From Dimargaris cristalligena (taxonomy: Eukaryota; Kickxellomycota; Dimargaritomycetes; Dimargaritales; Dimargaritaceae), in assembly GCA_027576995.1 (NCBI GenBank), contig JANBQC010000142.1, positions 1 to 52,291 on the forward strand: a stretch of DNA of 52,291 bases, read 5' to 3'. The notes under the pieces were generated by a model that saw only the letters and a program-made list of their open reading frames with translations, did no database searches and had not been told where the DNA came from. Below are positions 25,316-37,355 of the stretch, piece after piece; position 1 is the first letter of the stretch, and every line of letters starts with the position of its first letter. Both the position numbers and the translations under genes were made by a program.

Positions 25316-28300
25316 TTAAAAACTAAGAGGTTCAGTAAAATTGGACGGGAACATGCCGCATTGCACCTGTTGGTTACCTCCCATGGTCTCGCCCTCCCAC
25401 CAGCCATCAATATGAGTAGCCAGAACAGAAATGACGGCCCCTTGCTTGATGGAAATCTCTTCGGGGGTCTCCGAGGCGTAATCGTACATGGCTCTCACAT
25501 AAAACAGGACAGGGCGAGTGGCATCGAGGCGCCGCGGAATAACTGGTCCTTTAGCAGGGACGGGAATTGGTGCTGCGCTGGGTGGAGGTGGTCGCTGAGG
25601 GGTGGGGGCGATCTGTGGGGGTGGTCCTGAAGGGCCACGCTCAGGAGGCGGGCCATTACGCTGTGGAGAGTTTTGCAGGGCTAAATGAGCAGGAGGTATC
25701 CGGGGACTGCCTCCAGCCATCGAGCCCGGGGGACCCATACCTGGTTTTCCTGGCCCCGGCTGCGACCCGGGTGGTGAGCTATTAGTCCGCATGTACGGGC
25801 CAGGGCCGGGAGAACCGGATGGGGGTACCTGGGGGCCAGGACCGTACGCCGGATTATACTGACGGGTTCCCGTCGGGGTCTGGCTTCGCAGATTTGAGTG
25901 AGAATTACTATGGTGGAGGGCCTGGGGAGTATTACCATCCCCAGGACCCGGTGGGAAGTTCCGCAAAGGGGCCTGGTGCGAGCCTGGGCGGTCCCCTTGG
26001 CCAGGGGTGGTGGAACGCGGAATGTAGGACTGGGCCATGGGACTGCCACCCCCAGGGGGTTGGTGGTGCTGTAGACCGGGTTGGACCGGATTAGGTGCTG
26101 ACGTGGATACATAGGGCGACGCAGAAGGGGCCCGCGGTATCGATGGTGGTGCCCGAGGTGGGCCCACAGGAATACTGCCGACGACCGGACGATCCGGACT
26201 GGTTGAAGGGCCTACCACAGGTGACACATGATGATATTTGGGTATCTGAGGGTGAGGCTGATGTGGAGGTCCGCCAGTTGGTGTAGTCGGGGTAGACTGC
26301 GAACTACTGTAGAGAGATACAGGGGTTGGGATGCGATTTGCCCCGCCAGGCTGGGTGAAGGGTGGGCGTGACTGCGTGCTGACGTTGAGTCCATCGTCCT
26401 GTCGACCACTACGGCCGGGACTGGGAGGAGCCCCATGATCGTAGCGGGCGGATGGGTGACCAGCCCCTGGCTGGGGAGAATAGCGGTGATTGGGTGAGCC
26501 AGGAATATGTGGAGATGTGGAGTATGGGCTGCCCGTGCGCCCATTAGCATTGGCTCCGCCGTAGGAATCGGCAGGTAGGTTCTGGTAGCCCGTACCATTG
26601 ATGGGCTGGATGGTGGGGGATAGGGCACTCAATGCTTGGGAAATGGGGCAGGCCCGGGGACTCTCCCCGCCAAGTGATCGGTCTTTGCTGGGAGGGTAGG
26701 CATCGACACTGCCCTGACGGGGTGGACCATGCTGGGCGTAGTGACCATTCTGATCTGTCTGGATACGAGGCAGCATACTTGGGTCAGGGGAAGTCAAGCT
26801 GCTGGGTAGGATAGAGTTACCTAAATGCGGATTAAAACTATCCCCAAGGTATGCGGCCGAATCCCCCGGTGTGTGGGAACGACTAACCGGACGAGGTACA
26901 CCAGGGCTCTTCGCCCCGCCACTGTTGACGACCATGAGTTGGGGCTGAGTTGGTTGAGAACCTTGGACATAGGCGAGAGGGTCGGAATCGTGGAATACAG
27001 AAACGGGCCGACTACGGGAACCCCCGGTGCGAGCATTCGACGACATGGGGGCCGGCGGGTGGCGAGTCCCGGGGCCCGGAAGTTGGTCGGGGTGCCCGGG
27101 GGCAGATGCGCGGCGGCCGCTTAGGTGGTCAGGGAATACACCAGCCGGAGGAGCCTGGGTAGGGAAAGGAGAGGGTTGAACAGACACACTCTGGCTACGA
27201 CTACGAGTATACTGTCCGGGTTCGGGAGTGCTCCCCACGGTTTCGGCGCGGGAGCGATTTGACGGGGACGGATCCGAATGGCGGTTTTCTTTCCCCGTTC
27301 CGTGAGTGTCAATGAAAAGCTGGATGTCCTGGCTCACGCTGAAACGCTCCAGGGTTTTGCGGACGCGCTCAAAGGACTCGTCCTCGGTGACAAGAACATT
27401 GGACAGGATGTTAGTGTAGCTCCACAAGTGGGTGCGCAGGAAGTCGAGGCGCTCTTCCTCGAGAGACTGGAACGAGAAACAAGCGTCCCGCCAATCGTCT
27501 TCCCAGCGCCGCTGGGCTTCTTTGAGACGAACCAGAGTCTTTTTATAGTCGTCATCGGCCTGGCGGGTCGAGTGATGGGTTTTCTCTAGCCGGGAGCGCA
27601 GGCGGTCACTATCCTTCATGTTCTGCATGCTGACCAGGGTTTGTTCCAGCCCCGACGCCTTGGAGTTTTCGGCATCATAGCGATCTTTAGCCTTGACGAG
27701 TTGAGACCGAATCATGGACCGGTTGCGGGAGCTCTTTTCAATGACGGAGGTTTGCTAAAAAAAAAATACAGGAATCGGAGAAAAAGGCAATGATACGGGC
27801 GATCGTGAGTGAGAATTAGTGAGGAAGAGTAGCCGACTGGGTATAGTAAAGCGCCTAACTTCTCAAATAAATCTAAACAAAGGTCATTGCTACCGCCCCC
27901 AAAGCGGCTAAAACCGCGTATCCACCGGGGTGGCTACGAATCGCAGGGCAGCCCTGCCATAACCTCAAAACTCGGCTCTAACGCTAATGTTCAGTAATAT
28001 GGAGGACGAACCCACTTACTAATTTTCGCTTTTCCCGTTGTTTATTGACAAAGTCATTGGTGGTATTTTCCAACTCAACTTTGATTTGGTGGGCCAGGTC
28101 GATATGGGCTTTTGCACTAATTTCGAGCTCGCTTTTGACGGAGGTTAGGGAGTCCTTCAAGGTGCTGATTAGCCGGGTGTCGGAGGAACAGCACATATCG
28201 CGATCGGGTATAGAGAAGGAAATACAGTGAGGTGAGGGTTAGAGGATCGGCGAAAGGCGTGAATCTTCCCCCACTGTGTTCAACAGGGGCATGGTAAAGA

Positions 28301-29216
28301 CGACACATCGGCCAGGGTTGATGGACATCTTCCAATCGGACCTCACGCTGAGTGGATAGTGGGAACTAGCCAGCCAGGAACAATGCAATAGGGAGGGGGG
28401 TGGAGGGTAGTCCAGAGCTAACCCCTCCTCCCCGAATTCACTACCCTAGCCTCCGTCTAGTATCCAACATGGAGTAGGAGGAGTATGGCCCTTACTGGAA
28501 CGCAGGTAACAAAGGGCTGATCAATGATTACCCACACGACAATGTGGAAGAGAATGCTGGCAAACGACGGTGATTTTAAAGGGATATCCCAAACTAATAC
28601 CTACCCAATTTCGTTTTTACCCAAAGGCGTCCGGGCCAGTTTGAGAAGCTTTTTGCCGAATTCTTCTTCAATGGCGGCCCGGGTGGTGAACATGGTCTGA
28701 AGTTCCTGGCAGGTTTGTTTAGAGTTGCGCAGGCGGTTCATGAGTACGGTGACGCCGCGATCATCCTTGCCCTGTTGACCGGATAAGTCGTGGACCGAGG
28801 AGCGGGAAGAAAGTCCGAACCGGGCCATGATTGGGATACCGGAGGTAGGAAGGATAGAGGTTATATGATTTATGATATAGGTTAATTACTACGTATTCTG
28901 TTAAGTTTGGTACATAACATGGTGCAGGACCGTCAACATTGACGGGGAGGGAAAAGAGTACAGTAACCGACCGGAAAGGGCCCGACTCTTAGTTATATGG
29001 GTCTAGCGGCCATCCGAGTAGGCTGAGGTGGGAGGGCTACGAATAAAACGGCCGGGTTGGAAGGCCGTATCCGACGCGCGCGACAAGTCACTCGAGCGGT
29101 AGGCAATGGGCGCGTCCAGGCCCTAATAGGGTAGAAGAACGCGTGTGTTGACTTACCCAGAAGGAGTTGGCAAAGGAATCGGCGGGAGGGGGGAGGGCAG
29201 CGGTTTGTGCAACCAT
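25316..29216 (-). CDS. F-BAR and SH3 protein, Cdc15/Imp2-like cytokinesis scaffold
   Basis: Four exons on the minus strand, 29216-29157, 28771-28605, 28164-28020 and 27754-25316, give 936 residues; phases join correctly at each GT-AG junction. Exon 1 reads MVAQTAALPPPADSFANSFW and continues into GKDDRGVTVLMNRL, the usual opening of the F-BAR fold (FCH, about 15-80). The F-BAR coiled-coil continues to about residue 280 (SVIEKSSRNRSMIRSQLVKAK, LRTHLWSYTNILSNV). Residues about 290-865 are Pro/Gly/Ser-rich and probably disordered and phosphorylated. The C-terminal SH3 (about 872-936) shows VRAMYDYASETPEEIS, GWWEGE and GMFPSNFTE. This matches fission yeast Cdc15/Imp2 and budding yeast Hof1, which bind the plasma membrane and scaffold the contractile ring. 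Which of those paralogues it corresponds to is not clear. Confidence 0.9.
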
Positions 29217-29860
29217 GGTGGAGTTTGAAAGAGAAGGTACACTCGAAAGTGAATCTCCGCTGGTGCTACCCAAATGGAGGAGGTTCAATGAGGGAAAGGG
29301 TGGTAAGGGACCCGTAGGGTTAGGGGCGGAAAGGTATGTAGGTGGGTATGCGAAGGTAAAACAAAAAGGTAGGTAGGTATAAAGGGGAAAAAGGTGGTGT
29401 CGGGGAGGGGGAGACAGTTGAGTAGCCCAGAGTCCGAAGCAACGTAAGGTAGTAAGGTCTCAGGAAGTGGCTAAACAGTAGGAGAAAATACGACCAGGGC
29501 GACTTAGTGAGCAGGGCCGAAAGCCAGGGATGACAGGTAGCGCGAGTGTATGGAACTGGAAGGATATGCCGTGGGTATGACAACTAGACTGCCGATTCTC
29601 GTAGTGGTAGTCAGGATGAGCCAGCCAGGGAGGGCAGGGGAGATGAGGATTACACAGAGAGGGCCCAGTCGGAGTTAGGCCAGTGACAAGAGAACGAATC
29701 CGAAGGCTTTGGTTCAGTGGAAAGGGGGGAGTATAAATAGGTCAAGCGACTGATTTCCACGCAGGTCCTCGGCAGGGCATGCATATAGCGAAACCAATGA
29801 CTAAATGCGTAAATGGACACGGTAAACGTGTCAGGGGTTGAAAAATAAGTATATGTATGT

Positions 29861-29886
29861 GAGTGAGTGAGTGAGTGAGAGAGAGA
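29861..29886. repeat. (GAGT)n / (GA)n tract upstream of F-BAR gene
   Basis: Five or so GAGT units grade into GA repeats, about 650 bases upstream of the F-BAR start codon. On the transcribed strand this is a CT-rich tract. Confidence 0.85.
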
Positions 29887-31931
29887 AGGCGAGTGAGTGA
29901 AGAAGGGGATGAAAACGGACTAGTTAAAGGCCGGGGCGGGGCGGGAGTATATATGCGCATACAGGCCACTTGGGCTTAGTGCGCCCGCTAGGCCCAACAC
30001 AGACTTTACAACAGATTGAAGGAGAGGAGTGGCGATCACCAAGGGGAATCGTTTCTGGTGGCCAAGCCCAACGAGGTGCTGGACGACGAAGGGAGAGACT
30101 GGTCTTTGTTGGGCGCTGATACTTCGAGCGACCTCCTGCAAGTGGCTTAAAACACGCATTTACACATTGCATTAACCGACGGGCCAGGTCGATTAGCAAT
30201 GGGTGGTGTCCGGGCCAGTGGACAACTCGGTTCCTTGGATGGGCCCCCGTGCCCTCTTCTATTACAGTGCCGAGTGGCCCCAGCTCCCAAACCATCTCCA
30301 TTTAATATCGAATTTTGGAGGGATGGCACCGGATAATCGTTATCACACTTGTGCAGGGGGGCTCACTAACACTAAACCATCCCTCAGTCCATATTGACCG
30401 AGGCCCATAGTACTCGCCCAGCGGACTTTGAAACCCCACCGGGCCAGTTAAATAATAGGGGATCCGACCACAAGTGGACATACTCTTTAAGTTACTCAGT
30501 TTATCGGGAATGAAAAACTGTGCTAATAAGATATGTACGCATACGCCTGCTTACCCTAATGGTAAGGTAAGAAGGCCACAATGTACACCAGGCATATGCC
30601 TCGCCTGCATATACGAATAATCATCCGAATGAAATGGTCACTATAGTAATAGCCTGGGATGCGTAGGCCCTGAACTGTAAGTAGACCTTTTCAGGGGTTT
30701 TGGAATCTGGCACCAACTGGTTTAAGCACCTATTCAATCCACACGTTTGGGGTAGGACTAAATGACCCCTTTTCAAAGGACCGGTCAATTCATTCGGTTG
30801 GCCAGTCGGCAGGGTTTTTACAGTGCATTCCTCTCTCCTCCTGATTCAGGGACGGGCGTGCCCCATAAATACGGGACCCCCTCCTAGTGGGGCAGTGGAT
30901 TATACACGCAGTTGGGGTGGCGCACCTGCCTACCAACTGGTAAAAGTTTTGCGGGTTTCTTCAAGGTATTAAGGCCACGGGATGCAGAGAGCTGCTAGCT
31001 GGGGTAGTATTACCCACTTAATCAGAGTCCCCAGTGTGCGCTATCTATTCACGAATTCCCCTTTCAAAGGGAGAGGAAGAGAGGATGCCACCCTAATCGC
31101 CAAATGGACCCGGCTATTTTTATACTACCCAATGGCAGTTAGTTCGCTTCTCTTTCAGACCAAACTCTTCTTCATCCTCCTTCTCCTTCAGAAATAGCGA
31201 GCGACTCTTCTCCCATCTCGGCTAGGAAAATCCAAGCTCCCTCTGGGCCTATAGGAATTGTGCCGGATTACCACCACAGCCACTTTTCATTGTCTGAGAT
31301 GCGATCTTGGCTTTCAAATTCAAGTCGGGCGATTAACAACCCTTTACTCTATATATCCCCCTTCCTTGCCCTATACCAAATTGACAATTGCTGCTTTTGC
31401 TTGATCGACCTATGAAGATACCTCGGCTATGTACGGGAGCTGCTCGCCCAGCCTTAGCGCCCCTCCTCGTCCAGCAACCCGCCTAATTATAATAGTTTAC
31501 AGGACTTGCAAACACTCCAGTAGGCAGGGGGCCTATTTGGAGGTAATATATATCTATATATATGGAGCATACGCATAGTAAATGGGTCTACAAGTAGCCG
31601 AGAGGCAACTGTCGGACTGGAGATAAAGATGTGTCCCCTACCGACGCCCTCTTGTGATTGCAGAAACGATGCTGGCGGTACCCTCCCTCAATACAGTTTA
31701 GTAAGGTGCTTTTTTCAAATGACCAAGTAGGGTGGGGTATATAAAATGTACAGCCCCAATGTTCTCACCATGGATGGTAATGGCAGGAGATGGATGGACA
31801 CGGGTATTGATATCTCTAATGTTTCACTCACAATGACCGCAGCAGGTGCCGAGTGATCAATCAACCCAACAGATAGGGAAGGAGCGTCATCCGGCGGTGC
31901 CTTCGATACAGTGAATTGGCATTAGCGGCTT

Positions 31932-31950
31932 GTATATATATATATATATA
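31932..31950. repeat. (TA)n microsatellite
   Basis: A TA dinucleotide run of about 19 bases sits in the intergenic region upstream of the aldolase gene, followed by CATGTACATATATA. Confidence 0.85.
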
Positions 31951-33082
31951 CATGTACATATATAAGCGTATGTGTGTGCATTAGTGTGGAACGTTATGAC
32001 CCCGTGTAACATGCCGTCTAAGTTGTGTGGGGTAGATGCCGTCGGCCAATGGGTGGGGTTGCGGCTACCCCCGTTTACGGACCGCCTCGGTTGACTTTCG
32101 TCCGGGTGCTATGTTGGGGGGAGTGGTCCGTGTCGGCCATGGTTGGTGAACCAGCGAGATTAGTAGTATGCTTGGCTGAGGCCAATAGTACCTCCTGCGT
32201 CTCCGTATGCATCGATGGGGCCATCTCATCCATGGCGAGGGCGGCTGAAACACTGTGGCTGTAGTAACAACCTCTCTGAACGATGTGGTATGCTAGGTGA
32301 GAAAAGCGAAGGTAAACCACCCCACCCACCGTCGAGTGTGGACCTGCTAGCCGGCGATGCTGTGACTCATATGGTCAGTTGCAATCCCTACTACCCCCCA
32401 GGTAAAAGGGTCGTCGTCACTTTTTTTCTACTAGCCATCATTCTACTGGATTATCGATGGAGGGGCGGGTGGGTCGACACGGTCTCTCGAGACCAGTCAG
32501 GGGTCGTAAAAAGGATACCACCAAAGACTCTACTAACTGCTACTACTACCACATCACCTTCGTAGCCGCTCATTTGTTTTACTGGAAGTAGTGGCAGACG
32601 ACTAGCCGGCAACAGCCGCCCCGGGGTTGAGCGTCCCGCACAACGAACGGAACGAAGGGCATCTTTGTAGGTCGACGTGGATCACGAACCTATCCACAGT
32701 TGGGGGAGAAGTGCTCCTGAGTGGGTTACGCCAACCCCTCTCCTCCACAGCACATTGTGTCCATACTAGGTGTCCACTGCGCTTCCGAAATCCTCCCTCT
32801 CCCATTCCCCCCCAGAAACGCGACCTCGTTGGCTCTCTCCGGTCTCCTTCCCCAACCACCCGATACGGCTGCGCCCGGCGGCACCTATGCAGCCAACCAG
32901 CGACTAATACCCACACGGTCAAGGGCGACTCCCCTTCTCTAAGCCACACTACTACCACTTGCTTGGATAGGAGGTGGTGATGATGATGTGTGGTGGGGAA
33001 TGTGATTTCCCCCCCCCGCTCTTAATTAGTCGTCATCAGTAGAGGTTGAGTATATGTGCCTTTCCTCAACCTTTCGTCGGCT

Positions 33083-33089
33083 TATATAT
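33083..33089 (+). promoter_or_regulatory. Candidate TATA element of aldolase gene
   Basis: TATATAT lies about 180 bases before the ATG and is followed by a long pyrimidine-rich stretch, an arrangement common in highly expressed fungal glycolytic genes. It is a motif and position argument only. Confidence 0.35.
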
Positions 33090-33264
33090 CTTCAGCCCCT
33101 CTTCCCCCCTCTCCTCCTGCTTTTCTGAACTTCACACACATCTCCTCCTTCTTCCTTATTATATACTACTCAAGTGTTCTTTTGTACGCTACGGTATTAT
33201 TCTCCTATAGCATATATACTACTACTACCCCTTCCTGTCTTTAGTCCTCTCACTTACTTTCACC

Positions 33265-34350
33265 ATGGTTCACCTCACTGCCCAACAGAAGACCGATCTC
33301 GCCAAGATCGCCCAGGCCATCGTTGCCCCCGGTAAGGGTATCCTGGCCGCCGACGAGTCCACCGGTACCATTGGCAAGCGCTTTGATAACATCAGCGTGG
33401 CCAATGTCGAAGAGAACCGCCGTGCCTACCGTGATCTGTTGTTCACCGCCCAGCCCTCCTCCGAGCTGGCCCAGGCCCTGGGTGGTGTCATCTTCTACGA
33501 AGAGACCCTCTACCAGTCGGCCCAGGACGGTACCCCGTTCCCCAAGGTCCTGGAGAACCTCGGCATCATTGTGGGTATCAAGGTGGACAAGGGTGTGACC
33601 CAGCTTCTGGGCACTGACGGCGAGACCACCACCACTGGTTTGGATGGCCTGGACACCCGCTGCCAGGAATACTACAAGGCCGGCGCCCGGTTCGCCAAGT
33701 GGCGCAGTGTGCTGAAGATCGGCAACGGCTGCCCCACCCCCCTGGCCATTGACGAGAACGCCCACGTGCTGGCCCGTTACGCCTCCATCTGCCAGGCCAA
33801 CAACATCGTGCCTATTGTGGAGCCCGAGATCCTGATGGACGGTGACCACGACTTGGAAGTGGCCAAGGATGTGACCGAGCGCGTCCTCGCCGCCGTGTAT
33901 AAGAAGCTGAACGAACATCACGTGTACCTGGAGGGCACTCTGCTGAAGCCCAACATGGTCTGCCCCGGTCAGGACTGCCCCACCAAGTACACTCCCCAGG
34001 ATATTGCCGAAGCCACCGTGACGGTTCTGCGCCGGACGGTCCCCGCGGCCGTGCCCGGTATCACCTTTTTGTCGGGCGGTCAGTCCGAGGAGGCCGCTAC
34101 CCAGCACCTCAACGAGATGAACAAGGTCTCGGCCCTCCGCCCCTGGGCTCTGACCTTCTCCTATGGTCGTGCTCTGCAGTCCACCGTGCTGAAGACCTGG
34201 TCCGGCAAGCCCGAGAACGTCAAGGCTGCCCAGGATGCCCTCATGGTGCGCGCCAAGGCCAACAGCCAGGCCGCCCTTGGCCAGTACCAGGGAGGTGCCG
34301 GTGGCAATGCCGCCAGCGAGTCCCTCTATGTCAAGAACTACAAGTACTAA
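33265..34350 (+). CDS. Fructose-bisphosphate aldolase, class I (Schiff-base type)
   Basis: A single exon encodes 361 residues. This is the animal/plant type enzyme, cleaving fructose-1,6-bisphosphate to DHAP and glyceraldehyde-3-phosphate. All key class I residues are present: [15 protein letters not shown] (catalytic Asp), [11 protein letters not shown] (Lys of the active site), VEPEILMDG (Glu), [10 protein letters not shown] with Schiff-base Lys228, FLSGGQSEE (Ser loop), SYGRALQST (phosphate-binding Arg), and a C-terminal Tyr in VKNYKY corresponding to the essential Tyr363 of muscle aldolase. It has no class II zinc motif. The start context CACCATGG is strong. Codon use is highly biased toward C and G at third positions, as expected for an abundant glycolytic protein, and this bias also creates a long spurious antisense frame. 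Most well-studied fungi use a class II enzyme instead. Confidence 0.97.
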   Translation: MVHLTAQQKTDLAKIAQAIVAPGKGILAADESTGTIGKRFDNISVANVEENRRAYRDLLFTAQPSSELAQALGGVIFYEETLYQSAQDGTPFPKVLENLGIIVGIKVDKGVTQLLGTDGETTTTGLDGLDTRCQEYYKAGARFAKWRSVLKIGNGCPTPLAIDENAHVLARYASICQANNIVPIVEPEILMDGDHDLEVAKDVTERVLAAVYKKLNEHHVYLEGTLLKPNMVCPGQDCPTKYTPQDIAEATVTVLRRTVPAAVPGITFLSGGQSEEAATQHLNEMNKVSALRPWALTFSYGRALQSTVLKTWSGKPENVKAAQDALMVRAKANSQAALGQYQGGAGGNAASESLYVKNYKY

Positions 34351-35248
34351 ATAGGAGAATGAGTCCCCTCTCTCTTCGTGACTGCTTCTTCCCCGACTCG
34401 CACACATTTAGGTCTGGCTTTCCCCCACTCTACTCTTCCCCCGCCTTTCCGCTTAGGTGATTGTTGCCTAACAGCAGAGTTGCCGATCAATATATATTAC
34501 CCAACCCACTCTCTCTCGCCAATCTCTCCTCTTTTTTTCTCACCCAGTCAGTCTCTAAAAAATCCACGCGGACCCACGAGGAGCGGATATGTACACTCGT
34601 TTAACATCGTTTTTGCCTCTCTCTCTACCATCTTTCCTCTTTTGTATGTCCCCCACCTACTCCTCAAGTGGGGGGAATTGTGGTATGGTAGCTGGAAAGT
34701 CGATTATAATACACCTTTACTTAGTTAAGTAGGTAACATCAGTATGCGTTTCATACCCCCTTTATTGTCATCTTATATAAACAGAACACGATTCATATGA
34801 AATAGATTAGTGTGTGAGTGAATGGCAGCATCTTACTAGTAATAATAAGAATAAGAATAATCGTGGTGGAAGGGCATATACAATGGTCCATTATATTATA
34901 AAAGTCCTAGTATTATAGGAAGATTAAGTAACCCCCAGTATTATTAGTATGCGAGGCAGAGCGACTAACTACTACATTAAATTGAAATCCCCCCATTGCC
35001 ATGTGCTATAATAGTATGGGTGGGTGGATCTGGCTGAAGACGTCAGAAAAGAGGTGAAGAATATACCCACGGCATAGCTAGTTCGCTCGACCCTCTCCCT
35101 TCCTAAGGGACATCGAGAAACCCGCCTGCTCACATGCGCATAGATGGACAACAAAAGAAAGGACCTTCAAATGATGATACGGTGGCACATTAGAGTATAC
35201 TATAGAGATATTCGGCCAAATTGCACAGCCCGGTTGTACCCGGACATT

Positions 35249-35275
35249 TTCCCACCCCATTTAATGGTGTGGGAA
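35249..35275. promoter_or_regulatory. Inverted pair of CSL-type sites
   Basis: TTCCCAC at 35249-35255 and GTGGGAA at 35269-35275 form an inverted pair with 13 bases between them. GTGGGAA is the core bound by CSL factors. The orientation is opposite to the animal paired-site arrangement. Confidence 0.35.
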
Positions 35276-36229
35276 ACCAGGGAGGTAAGGGTTGGCTGGT
35301 CGATGTATGCGAATAATACTATAATATAACAGAGCAGGTGGCGTCATGCAAGGTGGAAGGAGAAGGGGAACGAAAGGAAGGAAGGCCCGGTAGACAGATC
35401 CTCCCAAATTGCCGACGGCGGCTGGGCGTGAGGAAATAATACCCACCATCGGCTAAGCAGGTTTGGTTGCCGCGCCCATCCGACGATGCACCACGGTCGG
35501 GGTTGCCTTCCCCCAAGCCTTGTCTCCTCCGGGTTCTTTCCAGCTGTTCCCAAAGCGAAAGTGATACGCATATATATATATATATAGAGCATAGGAGGAA
35601 GAAGGCTGATGATGGTGTTTCAGGTTTGGAAGGAGTAATTTATCTTTGTATATCACATGATTACCGTGGGCTGTGTTGGGGTGGGGTGGGGTGTATGCGT
35701 GTGTGGGAGGGAGAGTGTATAAAGACATATATATTATATATCTCTCTCTATATTATTGACACAGTAGGAACTAAAGCTGGAAACGTGAAACACAGTCTCT
35801 CTCTCTCTCTCTTTCTCTTCATTAGCCGCGCGGGTCCTTTCTAATCCTGGTGGTGGTGCAATGTGAATGGGTTGGATAAAGAAGTTGCTATTCCACCACA
35901 GTCGCGGCGGGAGCTCGCCATCTTTTCTACATTGACCTAGTACAGTATAAAGGACATTCCCAAACCGATGAGGGCGACGGACGCGGTGTCTGGTTTGAAA
36001 GGGTGTGTGGGGGTTAAAGAAGGATGTGGGCGTGGGCAAGTTCGTAGTCAGGCGTCGGAAAGAGAGTGAGGGAAATCCCTGCCTGCCTGAGCATAATGGA
36101 AGGCTGGTATTATTATATAACCAGAGTTGGCGGGGAGAGGAGGGTGTGTGCGCCCACGGGCGTGTTACGCAGGCCAAGCGGTCCTCTTTGGCGGTGCCCA
36201 ACGGAGGAAAGAAAGGGGAGAGGGATGAG

Positions 36230-36304
36230 GTGGGAACCCACCACACACACATGATCGCCTTCGCATTAAGCGGCCGCCGGAATGGTTCCCACGAAAGTTC
36301 CCAC
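36230..36304. promoter_or_regulatory. Three CSL-type sites upstream of the CSL gene
   Basis: GTGGGAA at 36230-36236 (+) and TTCCCAC at 36286-36292 and 36298-36304 (- orientation, 12 bp apart) lie in 75 bp, about 1.05-1.13 kb before the CSL ATG. The middle one is the full optimal CGTGGGAA on the reverse strand. They suggest autoregulation of the downstream CSL gene; this is inference. Confidence 0.45.
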
Positions 36305-37256
36305 CGTATTTTCACTCCCCCCCTTGGCCGGGACTACAAATACTGCCTCTGGCCCAGGCCCTCCACGATTTGGTTCGCTCTATGACTATTTTCCCTGCGT
36401 CGACCTCCTTTCTCTCTCTCTCTTTCTCTCCCTCTCTATTCCATCGCCGTTCCTTTAAATTTCGGCCCGTTGCTTCGATAGATATCCACAGCTGTACGGT
36501 GTGCGTCTTTTGATGACCCATTATCGACTTGTCTTAGCCTGTCACTTGTGCCTAACTGTCGGTCCCGGTATGGGTTCATAAGCCTGTCATTTTTTTGGGT
36601 TCCATTTTCTTAAGGTGTGTGTGGGTGTAGCGTGTCTTATATATACATATATGAAACTACCTCATCTCCTGTTACCACGTCCTAGTCCTCCTCTATTAGC
36701 GGTGCTGTCTTCTTTTGCCTCGCCGTCTAATCCCCCCTCCAGCACTCCGCTTCCTAACTCACCCGCCTTCTTTGCCCCTTCCCTTTGTTCACCCACCTCC
36801 ACCTGATTCCATCGGATTCCTTCCTTGTTGTGGCTGGTTCTAGTAGGCTTTAATATTATCCGCCGGCTCCTCTATTCCGTGCCTGCTGGAACCCCCCAAC
36901 TCCGACCGGCGCTCTTCCCTGGCTACTTCCAGTGACGTTCGGCTTTTTTTTTGAAAAACTTCCTATTTGGGCACTAGTTTCGGATTCAGTCGGTGTCTAC
37001 TGTGGTCCACCTTTTGGTTCTTTTTCCGACCCCGTCTCTTCTCCCACCCTAACCCTCCTTCTTTTTTTCTTCTCCACTCACTCACTTATACCCTCTCCGC
37101 CCTTACCGGGTTTGTCGTATTCGTGTTTTGGATTAACTAATGGTCCTCCCCACTAATTATCTCGTTACATAATAGTTGGCAATAATTTCATATCCCAGTC
37201 GTTTCTGCCACTTTTTTTTTGTTGTCCCGCTGCAACACTCTATTCCTTGCTTATTA

Positions 37257-37350
37257 CCATTACCATTACTATTATTATTAAGAGGAATACGATTGCTATT
37301 ATTATCGCCCTTAGTATCGGTATTATTATTATTGTTGTTATTATCATTAT
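37257..37350. repeat. ATT/TTA trinucleotide-rich stretch before CSL ATG
   Basis: Interrupted runs of ATT, TTA and GTT fill about 90 bases and end six bases before the ATG at 37356. The frame is open through them, but only from a non-ATG codon, and would encode a Leu-rich string. I treat it as 5' UTR. Confidence 0.7.
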
Positions 37351-37355
37351 TGGAC

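Larger units (their letters stand above)
29217..33264. other. Long divergent intergenic region, no firm gene
   Basis: These 4 kb separate the F-BAR start (-) from the aldolase start (+). They contain a (GAGT)n/(GA)n tract at 29861-29886, a (TA)n tract at 31932-31950, and a higher-GC segment at about 32340-32950 with several open frames and splice-like signals that I could not assign to any family. No RNA gene was recognised. Confidence 0.45.
34351..37355. other. Intergenic and upstream region of the CSL gene
   Basis: No convincing gene lies in these 3 kb. Features are a TA run at 35571-35586, a (TC)n tract at 35796-35811, five CSL-type motifs between 35249 and 36304, CT-rich leader sequence from about 36400, and trinucleotide ATT/TTA runs at 37257-37350 directly before the CSL start codon. 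A minus-strand open frame of 193 codons at 35734-36315 is low complexity and not credited. Confidence 0.5.

Noticed and set aside
33250..34407. Long open frame (385 codons) antisense to the aldolase gene
   Set aside because: It mirrors a highly biased coding sequence in a stop-poor frame, has Gly/Leu/Val-rich low-complexity content and no family resemblance. Strong G/C third-position bias explains it.
35734..36315. 193-codon minus-strand open frame upstream of the CSL gene
   Set aside because: Composition is low complexity, it overlaps a (TC)n tract and the CSL-type sites, and no domain is visible.
37176..37355. N-terminal extension of the CSL protein (Leu-rich)
   Set aside because: It has no ATG and is encoded by ATT/TTA repeats; the ATG at 37356 is the first proper start.
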